A stretch of DNA of 64,000 nt from Niveibacterium microcysteis (GTDB lineage: Bacteria; Pseudomonadota; Gammaproteobacteria; Burkholderiales; Rhodocyclaceae). The notes below the pieces were generated by a model. The model saw only the letters and a list, made by a program, of their open reading frames with translations. It made no database searches and was not told the DNA's origin. Below are positions 48,481 to 59,922 of this stretch, piece by piece. A program made the translations under genes and the position numbers. Every line of letters starts with the position of its first letter. The stretch's first letter is position 1. The stretch lies in NCBI RefSeq assembly GCF_017161445.1, contig NZ_CP071060.1, positions 1,736,001-1,800,000 on the forward strand, written 5' to 3'.

Positions 48481-49422
48481 ATGCGAAACCTGCCTCCGCT
48501 TCCTGATACGAGCCGTGCTCGCGTGCTGGTGGTCGGCGATGTGATGCTGGATCGCTACTGGTTTGGCGATGTAAGCCGAATCTCCCCTGAGGCGCCGGTG
48601 CCGGTGGTCAAGGTTGAACGCAGCGAGGAGCGACCTGGTGGCGCAGCCAACGTGGCGCGCAACGCTGCGGCGCTCGCGGCGCATACCGTGTTGCTATCGG
48701 TGGTGGGGCAGGATGAGCCAGCGCAAGCGCTTGGTCGTCTGCTCGAAAGCGAAGGCGTTGTGGCCTCGCTGCAAACCGACCCGGACTTGGCCACGACGGT
48801 GAAGTTGCGTGTCATTGGCCGTCAGCAGCAGTTGCTGCGCATCGACTTCGAAACATGGCCGAATCACGAATCCTTGCAGGCGACGCTTGCGGAATTTCGC
48901 GCGCGCTTGCCGAACGTCGACGTCGTGGTGCTGTCCGACTACGGCAAGGGCGGCCTGACGCACGTTGCCGAGATGATTCAGCTGGCACGAGAGGCCAACA
49001 AGCCTGTGCTGGTCGACCCGAAAGGGGATGACTATTCGAAGTATCGCGGCGCCACTTTGCTGACGCCTAACCGCTCCGAGCTGCGCCAGGTGGTAGGCAA
49101 GTGGCGCGATGACGCCGATCTCGCTGCGCGCGCGCAGAAGTTGCGCGCAGAGCTTGCCCTCGACGCGCTGCTTGTGACGCGCTCGGAGGAGGGTATGACG
49201 CTCTTCCGCGACGAAGGGGCGCTTCATGAAGGTACGCGCGCACGCGAGGTCTACGATGTATCCGGTGCAGGCGATACCGTGATCGCGACGCTGGCCGTCA
49301 TGCTTGCCGCGGGGGCGCCGATGGCCGACGCGATGCGCTGGGCCAATCACGCCGCGGGCATTGTTGTCGGCAAGCTCGGCACGGCGACCGTGACGCTCGA
49401 CGAAATCAAGATTCCAGACTGA
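48481..49422 (+). CDS. rfaE1: D-glycero-beta-D-manno-heptose-7-phosphate kinase
   Basis: A 313-residue PfkB-family kinase for ADP-heptose (LPS inner core) synthesis. [22 protein letters not shown]... (split: [25 protein letters not shown]) and [14 protein letters not shown] are HldE/RfaE kinase hallmarks; the catalytic Asp is in [15 protein letters not shown]. Only the kinase domain is present, so the adenylyltransferase must be a separate gene, as in many betaproteobacteria. The ATG directly follows the ugd stop by 1 nt. Confidence 0.95.
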   Translation: MRNLPPLPDTSRARVLVVGDVMLDRYWFGDVSRISPEAPVPVVKVERSEERPGGAANVARNAAALAAHTVLLSVVGQDEPAQALGRLLESEGVVASLQTDPDLATTVKLRVIGRQQQLLRIDFETWPNHESLQATLAEFRARLPNVDVVVLSDYGKGGLTHVAEMIQLAREANKPVLVDPKGDDYSKYRGATLLTPNRSELRQVVGKWRDDADLAARAQKLRAELALDALLVTRSEEGMTLFRDEGALHEGTRAREVYDVSGAGDTVIATLAVMLAAGAPMADAMRWANHAAGIVVGKLGTATVTLDEIKIPD

Positions 49423-49432
49423 GGAGACGCGT

Positions 49433-50440
49433 ATGTCGCGCTACTACGTCGTGACCGGCGCCGCCGGCTTCATCGGCTCCAACATCGTTGCCGGGCTCAA
49501 CGCCAAGGGTATCGATAACATCATCGCGGTCGATAACCTCTCGAAGGGCGACAAGTTCAAGAACCTGGTCGGCTGCGAGATCGCCGACTACCTCGACAAG
49601 AAGGTCTTCCTCGAAATGATCGAGGGTGGCGAACTGGACGGTTCGGTCGAGGCTATCCTGCATCAAGGTGCCTGTTCCGACACGATGGAGCAGGACGGCC
49701 AGTACATGATGGAGAACAACTATCGGTACTCGCTTGAGCTGCTGCGTTTCTGCCTGGAGCAGGAGGCACAGTTTCTCTACGCCTCGTCCGCATCGGTGTA
49801 TGGCGGTGGTTCCGTGTTCAAGGAAGACCGCCAGTACGAAGCGCCTTTGAACGTCTACGCCTATTCGAAGTACCTGTTCGATCAGGTGGTGCGGCGGGCG
49901 CTGACCGAAGGTGGCTCGCAAATCGCGGGCTTCCGCTATTTCAATGTCTACGGGCCGAATGAGCAGCACAAGGGGCGTATGGCCTCTGTGTCCTATCACT
50001 TCTTCAATCAGTACCGTGAGCATGGCAAGGTCAAGCTTTTTGAAGGTCAGGACGGCTACGGCAATGGCGGCCAGTTGCGCGATTTCGTGTTCGTTGAGGA
50101 CGTTGTAAACGTCAATCTGTACTTCCTCGACAGCCCCGCGCTGTCCGGCATCTATAACCTTGGCACCGGCCGCGCGCAGAGCTTCAACGATGTTGCCGTC
50201 GCAACCGTGAATGCGTGCCGCGCGGCAAAGGGTGAGGCTGCGCTTTCGCTCGCCGAAATGCAGGCTCAGGGCGTGATTGAGTACATCCCGTTCCCCGCGG
50301 CGCTGAAGGGCAAATACCAGAGTTTTACTCAGGCCGACATCTCGTTGCTGCGTGATGCCGGTTACGCAGACGCCTTCCACGATGTTGCCCAGGGTGTTGG
50401 CAAGTACGTCGCCACGCTGCAGCAGCGTGCCGGCGTCTGA
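49433..50440 (+). CDS. rfaD: ADP-L-glycero-D-manno-heptose 6-epimerase
   Basis: A 335-residue extended SDR enzyme converting ADP-D,D-heptose to ADP-L,D-heptose. NADP-binding [16 protein letters not shown] is at the start; [13 protein letters not shown] and [11 protein letters not shown] are specific to RfaD/HldD; the catalytic Tyr-Lys is in [13 protein letters not shown]. It follows rfaE1 by 10 nt, forming a heptose module. Confidence 0.97.
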   Translation: MSRYYVVTGAAGFIGSNIVAGLNAKGIDNIIAVDNLSKGDKFKNLVGCEIADYLDKKVFLEMIEGGELDGSVEAILHQGACSDTMEQDGQYMMENNYRYSLELLRFCLEQEAQFLYASSASVYGGGSVFKEDRQYEAPLNVYAYSKYLFDQVVRRALTEGGSQIAGFRYFNVYGPNEQHKGRMASVSYHFFNQYREHGKVKLFEGQDGYGNGGQLRDFVFVEDVVNVNLYFLDSPALSGIYNLGTGRAQSFNDVAVATVNACRAAKGEAALSLAEMQAQGVIEYIPFPAALKGKYQSFTQADISLLRDAGYADAFHDVAQGVGKYVATLQQRAGV

Positions 50441-50453
50441 GCCAGGGGTTCGC

Positions 50454-51344
50454 ATGACGTTTCTGACGCTTGAGGACTACGTTGGTCGCACACCCTTGGT
50501 GCGTCTGAAGCGGATCAATGCTGGGCGCAACAACGTGATCCTCGCCAAGCTGGAGGGCAATAACCCCGCCGGTTCGGTGAAAGATCGCCCCGCGTTGTCG
50601 ATGATTCAGCATGCCGAGGCGCGCGGCGACATCAAGCCCGGTGATACGCTGGTGGAAGCCACCAGTGGCAACACCGGTATCGCTTTGGCGATGGCCGCGG
50701 CGATGCGCGGCTACAAGATGATTCTCGTCATGCCCGAGAATCAGAGCTTGGAGCGGCGCCAGACGATGCGTGCGTTTGGCGCGGAGTTGATCCTCACGCC
50801 GCGCGAAGGCGGCATGGAGATGGCTCGCGATGTTGCGGAACGCCTGCGCGACGAGGGGCGGGGCATCATCCTTGATCAGTTTGCCAATGCGGACAACCCG
50901 CTCGCTCACTACGAGGGCACTGGGCCTGAACTCTGGGAGCAAACCGGCGGGCGCATTACCCACTTTGTTAGCAGCATGGGTACCACCGGTACGATCATGG
51001 GAACGTCGCGCTTTCTCAAGGAGCGAAACCCGGCCATCCGCATCGTTGGTTGTCAGCCAGCCGATGGCGCCCAAATTCCCGGTATCCGGAAGTGGCCCCA
51101 GGAATATCTGCCGAAGATCTATCAGGCGGATCGCGTCGACCAGGTCGAGTCGGTGGCTCAGGCGGAAGCGGAAGAGATGACGCGTCGCCTGGCGCGTGAG
51201 GAAGGCATTTTTGCAGGCATTTCATCGGGCGGCGCCATGGCAGTGGCTGTGCGCCTAGCGGCCACGCTTGAGAATGCAGTGATCGTGTCCATCGTCTGCG
51301 ATCGTGGAGACCGCTACCTCTCCACCGGGGTGTTTCCGGGGTGA
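50454..51344 (+). CDS. cysM: O-acetylserine (thiol)lyase B
   Basis: A 296-residue PLP enzyme making cysteine from O-acetylserine and sulfide or thiosulfate. The PLP Lys is in NNPAGSVKDRPALSM, the phosphate loop is VSSMGTTGTIMGTS, and the substrate loop EATSGNTGIALAMAAA follows the family. The pattern GITQ... is replaced by the CysM-type region with arginines (EGGMEMARDVAERLRDEGRG). ATG at 50454 begins MTFLTLEDYVGRTPLVRL. Its last bases overlap the next frame. Confidence 0.95.
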   Translation: MTFLTLEDYVGRTPLVRLKRINAGRNNVILAKLEGNNPAGSVKDRPALSMIQHAEARGDIKPGDTLVEATSGNTGIALAMAAAMRGYKMILVMPENQSLERRQTMRAFGAELILTPREGGMEMARDVAERLRDEGRGIILDQFANADNPLAHYEGTGPELWEQTGGRITHFVSSMGTTGTIMGTSRFLKERNPAIRIVGCQPADGAQIPGIRKWPQEYLPKIYQADRVDQVESVAQAEAEEMTRRLAREEGIFAGISSGGAMAVAVRLAATLENAVIVSIVCDRGDRYLSTGVFPG

Positions 51345-52057
51345 CAGCGATCAAGCCTTCTTCGGTGGCGTTCGAGATCGTCACCGTGCCGGATATAGCC
51401 GGCATTCGTTGTATCTACGACCTTGATGTCGCACTGTCCGATGGTGATGTGGCCGAGTACGCATTCCAGCGCCAGCGCGCCGCCAGCGGTGGCGACAATT
51501 TGCCGCCGCACCTTCAGCGCGTGGTCGAGATCTCGCTTGCCGAATGGGGTGACGCCGGTTTGACAGTGTCCTCTTTGTCCGCCGCCGATCGGGATGAGGG
51601 GCTACTGATCGAGCGCTTTGTCGCACGACTCGCGGCGCGCGACGGGGAAGTGGCGTGTTGGGGCGCTATGCGCCGCCAGATACCTATCCTTCGATTGCGC
51701 GCGCTGACTCATGCCGCGCAGGTTTGCGTGAAGCGCAGCAGTGCTCAGCAAGACGCGCTTGAGCTCCTGGGGCGCGTCGCAGACCTGTCAGGTCAGTTGC
51801 AGGGCGCCTCACCGGATTTGGACGTTCCCGTCGACCAACTGATCCGCCTGCTTGGCGCAGCCCCGGCGCGCGCGCTTGACGACGCAGCCGTGTGGAGTGC
51901 GTGGCAAGGCGGCGACTTGAAGTCCGTCACTGCGGAATGTGAGCGTCGCGCGTTTGCGACCCTGCACGTCTTGTTGCGCGCCCGATGTGTGGCCGGCGTG
52001 ATCGACGGAGCGCAATGTGCAGCGGCCGAGCGGGCGATCGCTGCACGGCGTGCATAG
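51341..52057 (+). CDS. Predicted 3'-5' exonuclease (PolB-like exo2 family) lacking its catalytic acids
   Basis: A 238-residue protein aligning by eye to the PolB-like 3'-5' exonuclease family found beside cysM in betaproteobacteria: VTVPDIAGIRCIYDLD, PPHLQRVVEIS, QIPILRLRALTH and AWQGGDLKSVTAECE match FDIETVPD..., PHLQRVVAIS, FDLPVLHYRALLH and GD...YCETDVLN. The four DEDD catalytic residues are changed: FDIE is FEIV (residues 11-14), FDLP is RQIP (D to Gln113) and CETD is CERR (D to Arg203). The middle segment is also shorter. The fold is probably kept while nuclease activity is lost. GTG start overlaps the cysM stop (GTGA). Confidence 0.7.
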   Translation: MTAIKPSSVAFEIVTVPDIAGIRCIYDLDVALSDGDVAEYAFQRQRAASGGDNLPPHLQRVVEISLAEWGDAGLTVSSLSAADRDEGLLIERFVARLAARDGEVACWGAMRRQIPILRLRALTHAAQVCVKRSSAQQDALELLGRVADLSGQLQGASPDLDVPVDQLIRLLGAAPARALDDAAVWSAWQGGDLKSVTAECERRAFATLHVLLRARCVAGVIDGAQCAAAERAIAARRA

Positions 52058-52114
52058 CGGTTTGGCGCGGGTGACAGCCCGGCTCGGTGACAGGGCTGAT
52101 TTTCAAAAAAAGTT

Positions 52115-52142
52115 TTGACAGCCCAGAAATTCAGGCTATAAT
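52115..52142 (+). promoter_or_regulatory. Promoter of tRNA-Val
   Basis: TTGACA (52115-52120), 16-nt spacer, TATAAT (52137-52142): both hexamers are perfect consensus; the tRNA begins 13 nt later. Confidence 0.9.
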
Positions 52143-52154
52143 CGCTTCTCTTTC

Positions 52155-52231
52155 AGGCGCGTAGCTCAGCTGGTTAGAGCACCACCTTGACATGGTGGGG
52201 GTCGTTGGTTCGAGTCCAATCGCGCCTACCA
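52155..52231 (+). tRNA. tRNA-Val (anticodon GAC)
   Basis: A 77-nt tRNA with acceptor AGGCGCG/CGCGCCT and encoded CCA. The anticodon arm CCACC-TTGACAT-GGTGG gives GAC (codons GUC/GUU), and the T-loop TTCGAGT is intact. It closely parallels E. coli tRNA-Val2. Confidence 0.96.
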
Positions 52232-52324
52232 ACACCCATGCGGAGCGGTGATGATTCTGCGAACTTGCACCACGGTTTGTCCGTAGTACGCGGGTTCGCC
52301 GGGTTCATACGCTTCGATTGAACG

Positions 52325-52358
52325 AAAAAGTGCGGCCCCATGGCCGCACTTTTTTTTT
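52325..52358 (+). terminator. Intrinsic terminator/possible attenuator ahead of thrS
   Basis: AGTGCGGCC with GGCCGCACT (9-bp stem, loop CCAT) plus flanking A5 and T9. It ends 18 nt before the thrS ATG. It may terminate tRNA-Val transcripts, or act as a leader attenuator for thrS. Confidence 0.88.
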
Positions 52359-52376
52359 GCCCAAGCGGGAGTATTC

Positions 52377-54293
52377 ATGCCTAACGTGCGTCTGCCGGAT
52401 GGTTCGGTCCGGTCCTTCGAAAAGTCGGTAACTGTCGCCGATGTGGCGGCGAACATTGGCGCAGGCCTTGCTCGGGCGACCCTTGCAGGGCGTGTGAATG
52501 GCACCCTTGTGGATGCGAGCCACCTCATTGAGTCGGACTGCGAGCTCTCGATCCTGACGGCCAAGGATGCCGAAGGTCTTGAAGTGATCCGCCACTCTAC
52601 GGCCCACCTGCTGGCGTATGCCGTGAAGGAGTTGTTTCCCGAGGCGCAGGTCACCATCGGCCCGGTCATCGAAAACGGCTTCTACTACGACTTCTCGTTC
52701 CCGCGCGGCTTCACGCCTGATGACCTCGTGCGTATCGAGGAGCGTATGGCTGAACTGTCCCGCCGCGACATCCCGGTGGTACGCGAAGAGTGGGCTCGTG
52801 ATGCTGCAGTCGAGTTTTTCAAGGGGATTGGCGAGGCTTACAAGGCGGAGATCATCGCCAGCATTCCAGCGGACCAGACAATCTCGCTCTATCGCGAGGG
52901 CGACTTCGTCGATCTGTGTCGCGGCCCGCACGTGCCGTCTACGGGCAAGCTCAAGCACTTCAAGCTGATGTCGGTCGCTGGTGCCTACTGGCGTGGTGAC
53001 TCGCGTAACGAGCAGTTGCAGCGGATCTACGGCACGGCATGGGCAAGCAAAGAAGATCTTGATGCCTACCTGCATATGATCGAAGAGGCGGAAAAGCGCG
53101 ATCACCGCAAGCTGGCCAAAGTGCTCGACCTGTTCCATCTCCAGGATGAGGCGCCCGGGATGGTTTTCTGGCACCCCAAGGGCTGGACTTTGTGGCAGCA
53201 GATCGAGCAGTACATGCGTCGGCGTCTCGATGCTGCGGGATACAGTGAAGTAAAGACACCATTGGTCATGGATCGCGTCCTATGGGAGCGCTCTGGCCAC
53301 TGGGAGAACTACCGTGAGAACATGTTCGTCACGGAGTCGGAAAAGCGCGACTACGCTGTGAAGCCGATGAACTGTCCTGGCCATGTTCAGATCTTCAATC
53401 ACGGTCTGCGCTCTTACCGCGAGCTTCCCTTGCGTCTTGCAGAGTTCGGATCCTGTCATCGCAACGAGCCTTCTGGTGCCTTGCATGGCCTGATGCGGGT
53501 TCGTGGCTTCGTGCAGGACGACGCGCATATCTTCTGTACCGAAGATCAGGTGGTTTCCGAAGTGCAGTCGTTCAACGATCTGCTGATGGCGGTGTACCGC
53601 GATTTCGGCTTCAAGGATGTCGTCGTCAAGCTATCGCTTCGGCCGGAAAAGCGTGCCGGGTCGGACGAGGTCTGGGATAAGGCGGAGCAGGGCTTGCGTG
53701 ACGCGCTGAAGGCGTCAGGCGTCGAGTGGGTGGAGCTCCCCGGCGAGGGGGCGTTCTATGGTCCGAAGATCGAGTACCACATCAAGGATGCGCTGGGTCG
53801 CTCGTGGCAGTGCGGCACGATGCAGCTGGATTTCGTGTTGCCGGAGCGTCTCGATGCCGAGTACGTCGCCGAAGACAACACGCGCAAGCGTCCCGTCATG
53901 CTGCACCGCGCGATCCTCGGTTCGCTCGAGCGCTTTATTGGCATCCTGATCGAGAACTTTGCCGGCAATTTCCCGCTGTGGTTGGCACCGAAGCAGGCCG
54001 TCGTAATGAGCATCTCGGAGCATCAGGCGGACTACGCTGAGGATGTTGCTCGCGCGCTGATTGCGGCTGGATTCCGCGTCGAGACGGATTTGCGCAGCGA
54101 GAAAATTTCCTATAAAATTCGAGAACATAGCTTGCAAAAGCTACCCTATCAGCTGGTCGTCGGTGAGAAAGAAAAGGCGGCTGGCGTAGTGGCCGTACGT
54201 GCCCGAGGCGGTCAAGATCTTGGCCAAATGCCTCTCGATCAATTGCTCGATCGCTGGCGCCACGAGGTGGAAACCCGTGGCAGTGCGGCTTAA
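52377..54293 (+). CDS. thrS: Threonyl-tRNA synthetase
   Basis: A 638-residue class II synthetase. The TGS domain (1-62) is followed by the editing domain with [17 protein letters not shown] (HxxxH) and [15 protein letters not shown] near 180; the catalytic core includes [20 protein letters not shown] and FRNEP-type motif 2 ([21 protein letters not shown]); motif 3 is [24 protein letters not shown] lies 6 nt before the ATG. It begins the thrS-infC-rpmI-rplT cluster. Confidence 0.98.
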   Translation: MPNVRLPDGSVRSFEKSVTVADVAANIGAGLARATLAGRVNGTLVDASHLIESDCELSILTAKDAEGLEVIRHSTAHLLAYAVKELFPEAQVTIGPVIENGFYYDFSFPRGFTPDDLVRIEERMAELSRRDIPVVREEWARDAAVEFFKGIGEAYKAEIIASIPADQTISLYREGDFVDLCRGPHVPSTGKLKHFKLMSVAGAYWRGDSRNEQLQRIYGTAWASKEDLDAYLHMIEEAEKRDHRKLAKVLDLFHLQDEAPGMVFWHPKGWTLWQQIEQYMRRRLDAAGYSEVKTPLVMDRVLWERSGHWENYRENMFVTESEKRDYAVKPMNCPGHVQIFNHGLRSYRELPLRLAEFGSCHRNEPSGALHGLMRVRGFVQDDAHIFCTEDQVVSEVQSFNDLLMAVYRDFGFKDVVVKLSLRPEKRAGSDEVWDKAEQGLRDALKASGVEWVELPGEGAFYGPKIEYHIKDALGRSWQCGTMQLDFVLPERLDAEYVAEDNTRKRPVMLHRAILGSLERFIGILIENFAGNFPLWLAPKQAVVMSISEHQADYAEDVARALIAAGFRVETDLRSEKISYKIREHSLQKLPYQLVVGEKEKAAGVVAVRARGGQDLGQMPLDQLLDRWRHEVETRGSAA

Positions 54294-54318
54294 TTTTTAT
54301 TTTTTGGAGACTTAGACC

Positions 54319-54849
54319 ATCGCTCAGGAAAAGCCGCAGCGCCTTAACGGAGAAATCAATGTTTCCGAAGTGCGCTTGGTAGGAGAAGAAGGCGAGCAGC
54401 TCGGTATCGTTGCGACGCGACAAGCACTTGAAATGGCCGAAGAGGCCGGGCTTGATCTCGTTGAAATCGCGCCGCTCGCAAAGCCGCCAGTCTGCAAGCT
54501 TATGGACTACGGCAAGTTCAAGTACCAAGAGTCCAAGAAGGCGCACGAGGCCAAGCTCAAGCAGAAGCAGATTCAGGTCAAGGAAGTCAAGCTCCGTCCG
54601 GGCACCGACGAGAATGACTACCAGATCAAGCTTCGCAACATGACGCGCTTCCTGCAGGAGGGCGACAAGGTCAAAGTGACCCTTCGCTTCCGCGGCCGCG
54701 AAATGGCTCACCAGGAGTTTGGTGTGCGCCAGCTGGAGCGGATCAAGGCTGATCTTGAGGCAGTGGGCACGGTTGAACAGTTTCCGAAGCTCGAAGGGCG
54801 CCAGATGATCATGGTTCTGGCGCCGAGCAAGAAGAAGCAGCCGGTCTGA
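54319..54849 (+). CDS. infC: Translation initiation factor IF-3 with an AUC start codon
   Basis: A 176-residue factor that keeps 30S subunits free and proofreads start codons. No ATG or GTG gives the family N-terminus. The frame begins at ATC (54319) with GGAGA 8 nt upstream, encoding [24 protein letters not shown], in two parts the conserved [12 protein letters not shown] and [16 protein letters not shown] rare start (AUU in E. coli) is the known basis of infC autoregulation, because IF-3 rejects non-standard starts. The linker [15 protein letters not shown] and C-domain [12 protein letters not shown] are intact. A GTG at 54370 would delete part of the N-domain. Confidence 0.95.
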   Translation: MAQEKPQRLNGEINVSEVRLVGEEGEQLGIVATRQALEMAEEAGLDLVEIAPLAKPPVCKLMDYGKFKYQESKKAHEAKLKQKQIQVKEVKLRPGTDENDYQIKLRNMTRFLQEGDKVKVTLRFRGREMAHQEFGVRQLERIKADLEAVGTVEQFPKLEGRQMIMVLAPSKKKQPV

Positions 54850-54897
54850 TCGCCGGCAGCAAAAGCATTCCGGAGTTGCGCAAGCAGCTCCAGGAAA

Positions 54898-54915
54898 CAG
54901 CCCCGAAAGGGGCTG
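54898..54915 (+). promoter_or_regulatory. Hairpin in the infC-rpmI spacer
   Basis: CAGCCCC and GGGGCTG around a GAAA tetraloop lie 82 nt before rpmI in a 148-nt spacer. In E. coli L20 represses rpmI-rplT by binding upstream RNA structures; a comparable role here is inferred. Confidence 0.35.
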
Positions 54916-54997
54916 CATACAAGTGGAGCCAGGTTCCAGAAGCGTCTTCTGCGGAAGGCCACCCGGCTTCATCGACTAACAGTTTGGAGTGTGTTTC

Positions 54998-55195
54998 ATG
55001 CCCAAAATGAAGACCAAGAGCGGCGCCAAGAAGCGTTTCAAGGTGCGCTCGAGCGGTAGCATCAAGCGTTCGCAGGCGTTCAAGCGCCACATCCTGACCA
55101 AGAAGACGACCAAGACCAAGCGCCAGCTGCGCGGCATGGAGGGCGTGCACGCGTCCGACGTCGCCCAGGTCAAGTCGATGCTTCCCTACGCGTAA
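54998..55195 (+). CDS. rpmI: 50S ribosomal protein L35
   Basis: A 65-residue, very basic protein starting [16 protein letters not shown], the family signature, with [18 protein letters not shown] following. The ATG at 54998 has TTTGGAG about 10 nt upstream. It is followed by rplT after 15 nt. Confidence 0.97.
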   Translation: MPKMKTKSGAKKRFKVRSSGSIKRSQAFKRHILTKKTTKTKRQLRGMEGVHASDVAQVKSMLPYA

Positions 55196-55210
55196 TTCAG
55201 GAGGAACGTC

Positions 55211-55570
55211 ATGTCTCGCGTAAAACGCGGTGTTACCGCACGTGCTCGTCACAAAAAAGTCCTCGACCAGGCCAAGGGTTACCGCGGTCGTCGCAAGAAC
55301 GTCTATCGCATCGCCAAACAGGCGGTGATGAAGGCGGGTCAATATGCCTACCGTGACCGCCGTCAGCGCAAGCGTCAGTTCCGCGCGCTGTGGATTGCTC
55401 GTATCAATGCAGCTGCTCGTGAAGTCGGTCTGAACTATTCGAAGTTCATGAACGGCCTCAAGAAGGCATCGATCGAGATCGACCGCAAGGTGCTGGCCGA
55501 CCTGGCCGTGTTCGACAAGCCGGCGTTTGCCGCGATTGCGAACCAGGCCAAGGCCCAGCTCGCTGCGTAA
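55211..55570 (+). CDS. rplT: 50S ribosomal protein L20
   Basis: A 119-residue basic protein needed early in 50S assembly. It begins [17 protein letters not shown], with the hallmark [18 protein letters not shown] and [22 protein letters not shown]-like sequence precedes the ATG. It ends the translation cluster ahead of a terminator. Confidence 0.98.
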   Translation: MSRVKRGVTARARHKKVLDQAKGYRGRRKNVYRIAKQAVMKAGQYAYRDRRQRKRQFRALWIARINAAAREVGLNYSKFMNGLKKASIEIDRKVLADLAVFDKPAFAAIANQAKAQLAA

Positions 55571-55583
55571 GTTGTCGTAGCGT

Positions 55584-56671
<1,088 letters not shown>

Positions 56672-56674
56672 GCC

Positions 56675-59056
56675 ATGCAGTTCTCCGAGCACTGGTTACG
56701 TACGTTTGTCAGTCCCGCGCTGGATTCCGCCGCGTTGGGGCATTTGCTTACCATGGCGGGCCTCGAGGTCGAGGAATCCGACGCGGTGGCGCCGGCTTTC
56801 GAGGGCGTCGTCGTCGCCGAAATCCTGGAAGCCAATCCGCATCCCAACGCCGACCGTTTGCGCGTGTGCAAGGTTGATGTAGGGGCGAGTGAGCCGTTGC
56901 AGATCGTTTGCGGTGCGCCGAATGCGGCTGCGGGGATGAAAGTCCCGTGCGCGGTAGTTGGTGCGGTGCTGCCGGGAGACTTTCAGATCAAGGCGGCCAA
57001 GCTGCGCGGCGTCGAATCCTTCGGCATGCTGTGCTCGGCGCGCGAGCTTGGCATCTCGGATGCGCACGAAGGGCTGCTCGCATTGCCGGCGGACTTCACG
57101 GTGGGGACGAACATCCGCGATGCGTTGGCGCTCGACGATGTCTGCTTCACGATCAAGCTCACGCCTAACCGTGCCGATTGTCTGAGTCTGCTTGGCGTCG
57201 CGCGCGATGTGTCCGCGCTCACGGGTACCGCGCTGACTGAGCCCGTGGTCACCCCGGTGCCGGCGCGTCACGAGATCACTCGCGGTGTGCGTCTCGCTTC
57301 GCCGGATGGTTGCCCTCGATATGTCGGGCGTGTTCTGCGCAATGTCGATCCGACGCGACCGACGCCGGCGTGGATGAAGCAGCGCTTGGAGCGCTGCGGA
57401 GTGCGCTCGATCAGTGCCATCGTTGATGTGACCAATTACGTGATGTTGGAGCTTGGACAGCCACTGCACGCGTTCGATAACGACAAGCTTCAAGGCGATG
57501 TTGTTGTTCGCTGGGCGCAGGCTGGCGACAAGCTCTTGCTGCTGAACGGGCAGGAGGTGGAGCCGGACGCTCGCACCTTGCTGATTACCGACGCATCGGG
57601 CCCCCTTGCGCTGGCTGGGGTCATGGGTGGCGAACTGAGCGGTGTTACTGACGCGACCCGCGATGTGTTTCTTGAGAGCGCGTTCTTCCAGCCGGACGCG
57701 ATTGTTGGTCGCGCTCGCGCTTACGGATTCTCGTCTGATGCCTCACATCGCTTCGAACGCGGCGTCGATTTTGAACTGGCGCCGCGCGCGATGGAGCGCG
57801 CCACTGAACTGATTCTCTCGATCTGCGGCGGTGAAGCTGGTCCGGCGGTCGAGTCGCTGGATGCTCAGGCCTTGCCAAAGCGGGAGTCCGTGACATTGCG
57901 CGTGTCGCGCGCCTCGCAAGTGATTGGCATTCCCTTCACTGCTGCGCAGATTGGCGAGATCCTGGGGCGCCTCGGTATGCCGGTGACGATCGAGGAAGAT
58001 CGCGTGACCGTCACGCCCGCTTCCTATCGCTTCGACCTGCGTATCGAGGAAGATCTCATCGAAGAGATCGCGCGTATTCATGGCTACGAGAACATCCCGG
58101 AGAACCTGCCGCAAGGCACACTTGGCATGCTGCCACTGCCGGAGTCCCGGCGCAGCGCTTCCGCCTTGCGCCGACTGCTGGCAGGGCGCGAGTACCAAGA
58201 GGTTGTGAACTACGCCTTCGTGGAAGAGGCATGGGAGCGCGACTTCTGCGGCAACCTTGATCCGATCCGCCTGGCGAACCCGATCGCGAGCCATCTTTCC
58301 GTCATGCGGTCGAGTCTGCTTGGTGGCCTGGTCGGCACGCTGGCGACCAATCAGCGTCGCCGTGCGTCCCGCGTGCGGATTTTCGAGATTGGTCGTTGCT
58401 TCGCGAAGGACGCCAGCGGTCAGCCGGTTGCAGGCTATCGCCAGCCGATGAAAGTTGCGGGCCTTGCATGGGGGCCTGCGTCGGCGGAGCAGTGGGGTCT
58501 TGCTACCCGGAAAGTGGATTTCTTTGACGTCAAGGCTGATGTCGAGGCCATGCTTGATGGCCGCTCGCTGGAGTTTGTGCGTTTGACGCATCCCGCTCTG
58601 CACCCAGGACGTGCTGCAGAAGTGCGGTGCGATGGGGTTGCCATCGGCTGGATCGGTGAGTTGCATCCAAACTGGGTTCAACGCTACGACCTCGCGACAG
58701 CGCCGGTGGTCTTCGAGCTTGACCTTCAGGCCGCGGCCTACCGCCCGCTGCCGGCCTTTGTTGCGCCGTCGAAATTCCCGATGGTGGTGCGCGATCTGGC
58801 CTTGGTTGTTCGTGCCGCGACGCCGGTTGGGGAGCTGCTTGCCGTGCTGCGTGAGGCACCCTTGAACATCGTGCAGGCGATTGAAATATTTGATATTTAC
58901 CAGGGCAAAGGTATCGATCCGGACAGCAAGAGTGTTGCCTTCCGGGTACGCTTCCAACATACTGACCAGACGCTTGAAGACGCTGAAGTCGACGCCGCAA
59001 TCGACGTATTGGTTGGTCGTGCCAGTGAGCGGTTGGGCGCCCAATTGAGGAGCTGA
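56675..59056 (+). CDS. pheT: Phenylalanyl-tRNA synthetase beta subunit
   Basis: A 793-residue subunit. The start [17 protein letters not shown] leads to the tRNA-binding EMAP-like domain ([19 protein letters not shown]), the B3/B4 editing domain ([23 protein letters not shown]), B5 ([20 protein letters not shown]) and the C-terminal ferredoxin-fold anticodon domain ([30 protein letters not shown]). Length is standard. Confidence 0.98.
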   Translation: MQFSEHWLRTFVSPALDSAALGHLLTMAGLEVEESDAVAPAFEGVVVAEILEANPHPNADRLRVCKVDVGASEPLQIVCGAPNAAAGMKVPCAVVGAVLPGDFQIKAAKLRGVESFGMLCSARELGISDAHEGLLALPADFTVGTNIRDALALDDVCFTIKLTPNRADCLSLLGVARDVSALTGTALTEPVVTPVPARHEITRGVRLASPDGCPRYVGRVLRNVDPTRPTPAWMKQRLERCGVRSISAIVDVTNYVMLELGQPLHAFDNDKLQGDVVVRWAQAGDKLLLLNGQEVEPDARTLLITDASGPLALAGVMGGELSGVTDATRDVFLESAFFQPDAIVGRARAYGFSSDASHRFERGVDFELAPRAMERATELILSICGGEAGPAVESLDAQALPKRESVTLRVSRASQVIGIPFTAAQIGEILGRLGMPVTIEEDRVTVTPASYRFDLRIEEDLIEEIARIHGYENIPENLPQGTLGMLPLPESRRSASALRRLLAGREYQEVVNYAFVEEAWERDFCGNLDPIRLANPIASHLSVMRSSLLGGLVGTLATNQRRRASRVRIFEIGRCFAKDASGQPVAGYRQPMKVAGLAWGPASAEQWGLATRKVDFFDVKADVEAMLDGRSLEFVRLTHPALHPGRAAEVRCDGVAIGWIGELHPNWVQRYDLATAPVVFELDLQAAAYRPLPAFVAPSKFPMVVRDLALVVRAATPVGELLAVLREAPLNIVQAIEIFDIYQGKGIDPDSKSVAFRVRFQHTDQTLEDAEVDAAIDVLVGRASERLGAQLRS

Positions 59057-59058
59057 TT

Positions 59059-59388
59059 GTGTCGATGACGCTAACGAAAGCCGAATTGGCCGATCTTCTG
59101 TTCGAGAAGGTCGGCCTGAACAAGCGGGAAGCCAAAGACATGGTTGATGGCTTCTTCGACGAAATCCGTAATGCGTTGGAACGGGGCGAAACCGTGAAGC
59201 TGTCCGGTTTCGGCAATTTCCAGTTGCGCGATAAGCCGCAGCGTCCTGGTCGCAATCCCAAGACCGGGGAGGAGATCCCGATCACGGCGCGCCGTGTGGT
59301 CACCTTCCACGCCAGCCAGAAACTCAAGGCGGCGGTGGACTTGTTGAGTGATGCAGAGGTCAATGTCGCAAACCAGCGCGCCGCCTGA
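59059..59388 (+). CDS. ihfA: Integration host factor subunit alpha
   Basis: A 109-residue HU/IHF protein; [23 protein letters not shown] matches in two parts ([34 protein letters not shown]) the IhfA pattern, with [13 protein letters not shown] and the arm [22 protein letters not shown] at 59059 has GAGGAG 6 nt upstream; ATG at 59065 would give the more conserved N-terminus, so the exact start is open. It follows pheT by 2 nt, the standard order. Confidence 0.95.
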   Translation: MSMTLTKAELADLLFEKVGLNKREAKDMVDGFFDEIRNALERGETVKLSGFGNFQLRDKPQRPGRNPKTGEEIPITARRVVTFHASQKLKAAVDLLSDAEVNVANQRAA

Positions 59389-59743
59389 TGCGGCTGAACT
59401 GCCTCCGATTCCCGCGAAGCGCTACTTCACCATCGGTGAGGTTAGCGAACTATGCGGTGTGAAGCCGCATGTGCTGCGCTATTGGGAGCAGGAGTTCACG
59501 CAACTCAAGCCGGTCAAGCGCCGCGGTAACCGTCGCTACTACCAGCATCACGAAGTGTTGCTGGTGCGCCGGATCCGCGATCTGCTCTACAACGACGGCT
59601 TCACGATCAGTGGTGCGCGCAACCGTCTGGATGACCAGGCCGAGCGCGAGCGTGAGCAGGCCGCGCAGAGCGAACGCGAAGAGGCTTTGTTCGGCGCAAT
59701 CCGCGGCGAGCTGGAAGATGTGCTCTCGCTACTGCGGAGTTAA
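59363..59743 (+). CDS. MerR-family regulator downstream of ihfA
   Basis: A 126-residue MerR protein: [24 protein letters not shown] is, in two parts ([39 protein letters not shown]), the HTH and first wing. A coiled coil rich in Glu/Arg follows ([20 protein letters not shown]). There is no metal-binding Cys set. The ATG at 59363 lies inside the ihfA end (26-nt overlap), with AGAGGT upstream. The gene is commonly found after ihfA in proteobacteria; its target is not established. Confidence 0.92.
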   Translation: MSQTSAPPDAAELPPIPAKRYFTIGEVSELCGVKPHVLRYWEQEFTQLKPVKRRGNRRYYQHHEVLLVRRIRDLLYNDGFTISGARNRLDDQAEREREQAAQSEREEALFGAIRGELEDVLSLLRS

Positions 59744-59751
59744 ATAAATCC

Positions 59752-59783
59752 AGCAGGAGTTTCGAATCCTGCTATAATTTTTG
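59752..59783 (+). terminator. Terminator of the pheST-ihfA-merR operon overlapping the tRNA-Pro -10
   Basis: AGCAGGA (59752-59758) with TCCTGCT (59767-59773) is followed by ATAATTTTT. The last T of the stem is the first base of TATAAT (59773-59778), 12 nt before tRNA-Pro. No clear -35 is seen. Confidence 0.65.
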
Positions 59784-59788
59784 CCGTG

Positions 59789-59866
<78 letters not shown>

Positions 59867-59922
59867 AATTCTTCCCCTCCGGCGTCCTTCGGCTTTACTC
59901 AATACCTTAGAGCGCTCGGTCC

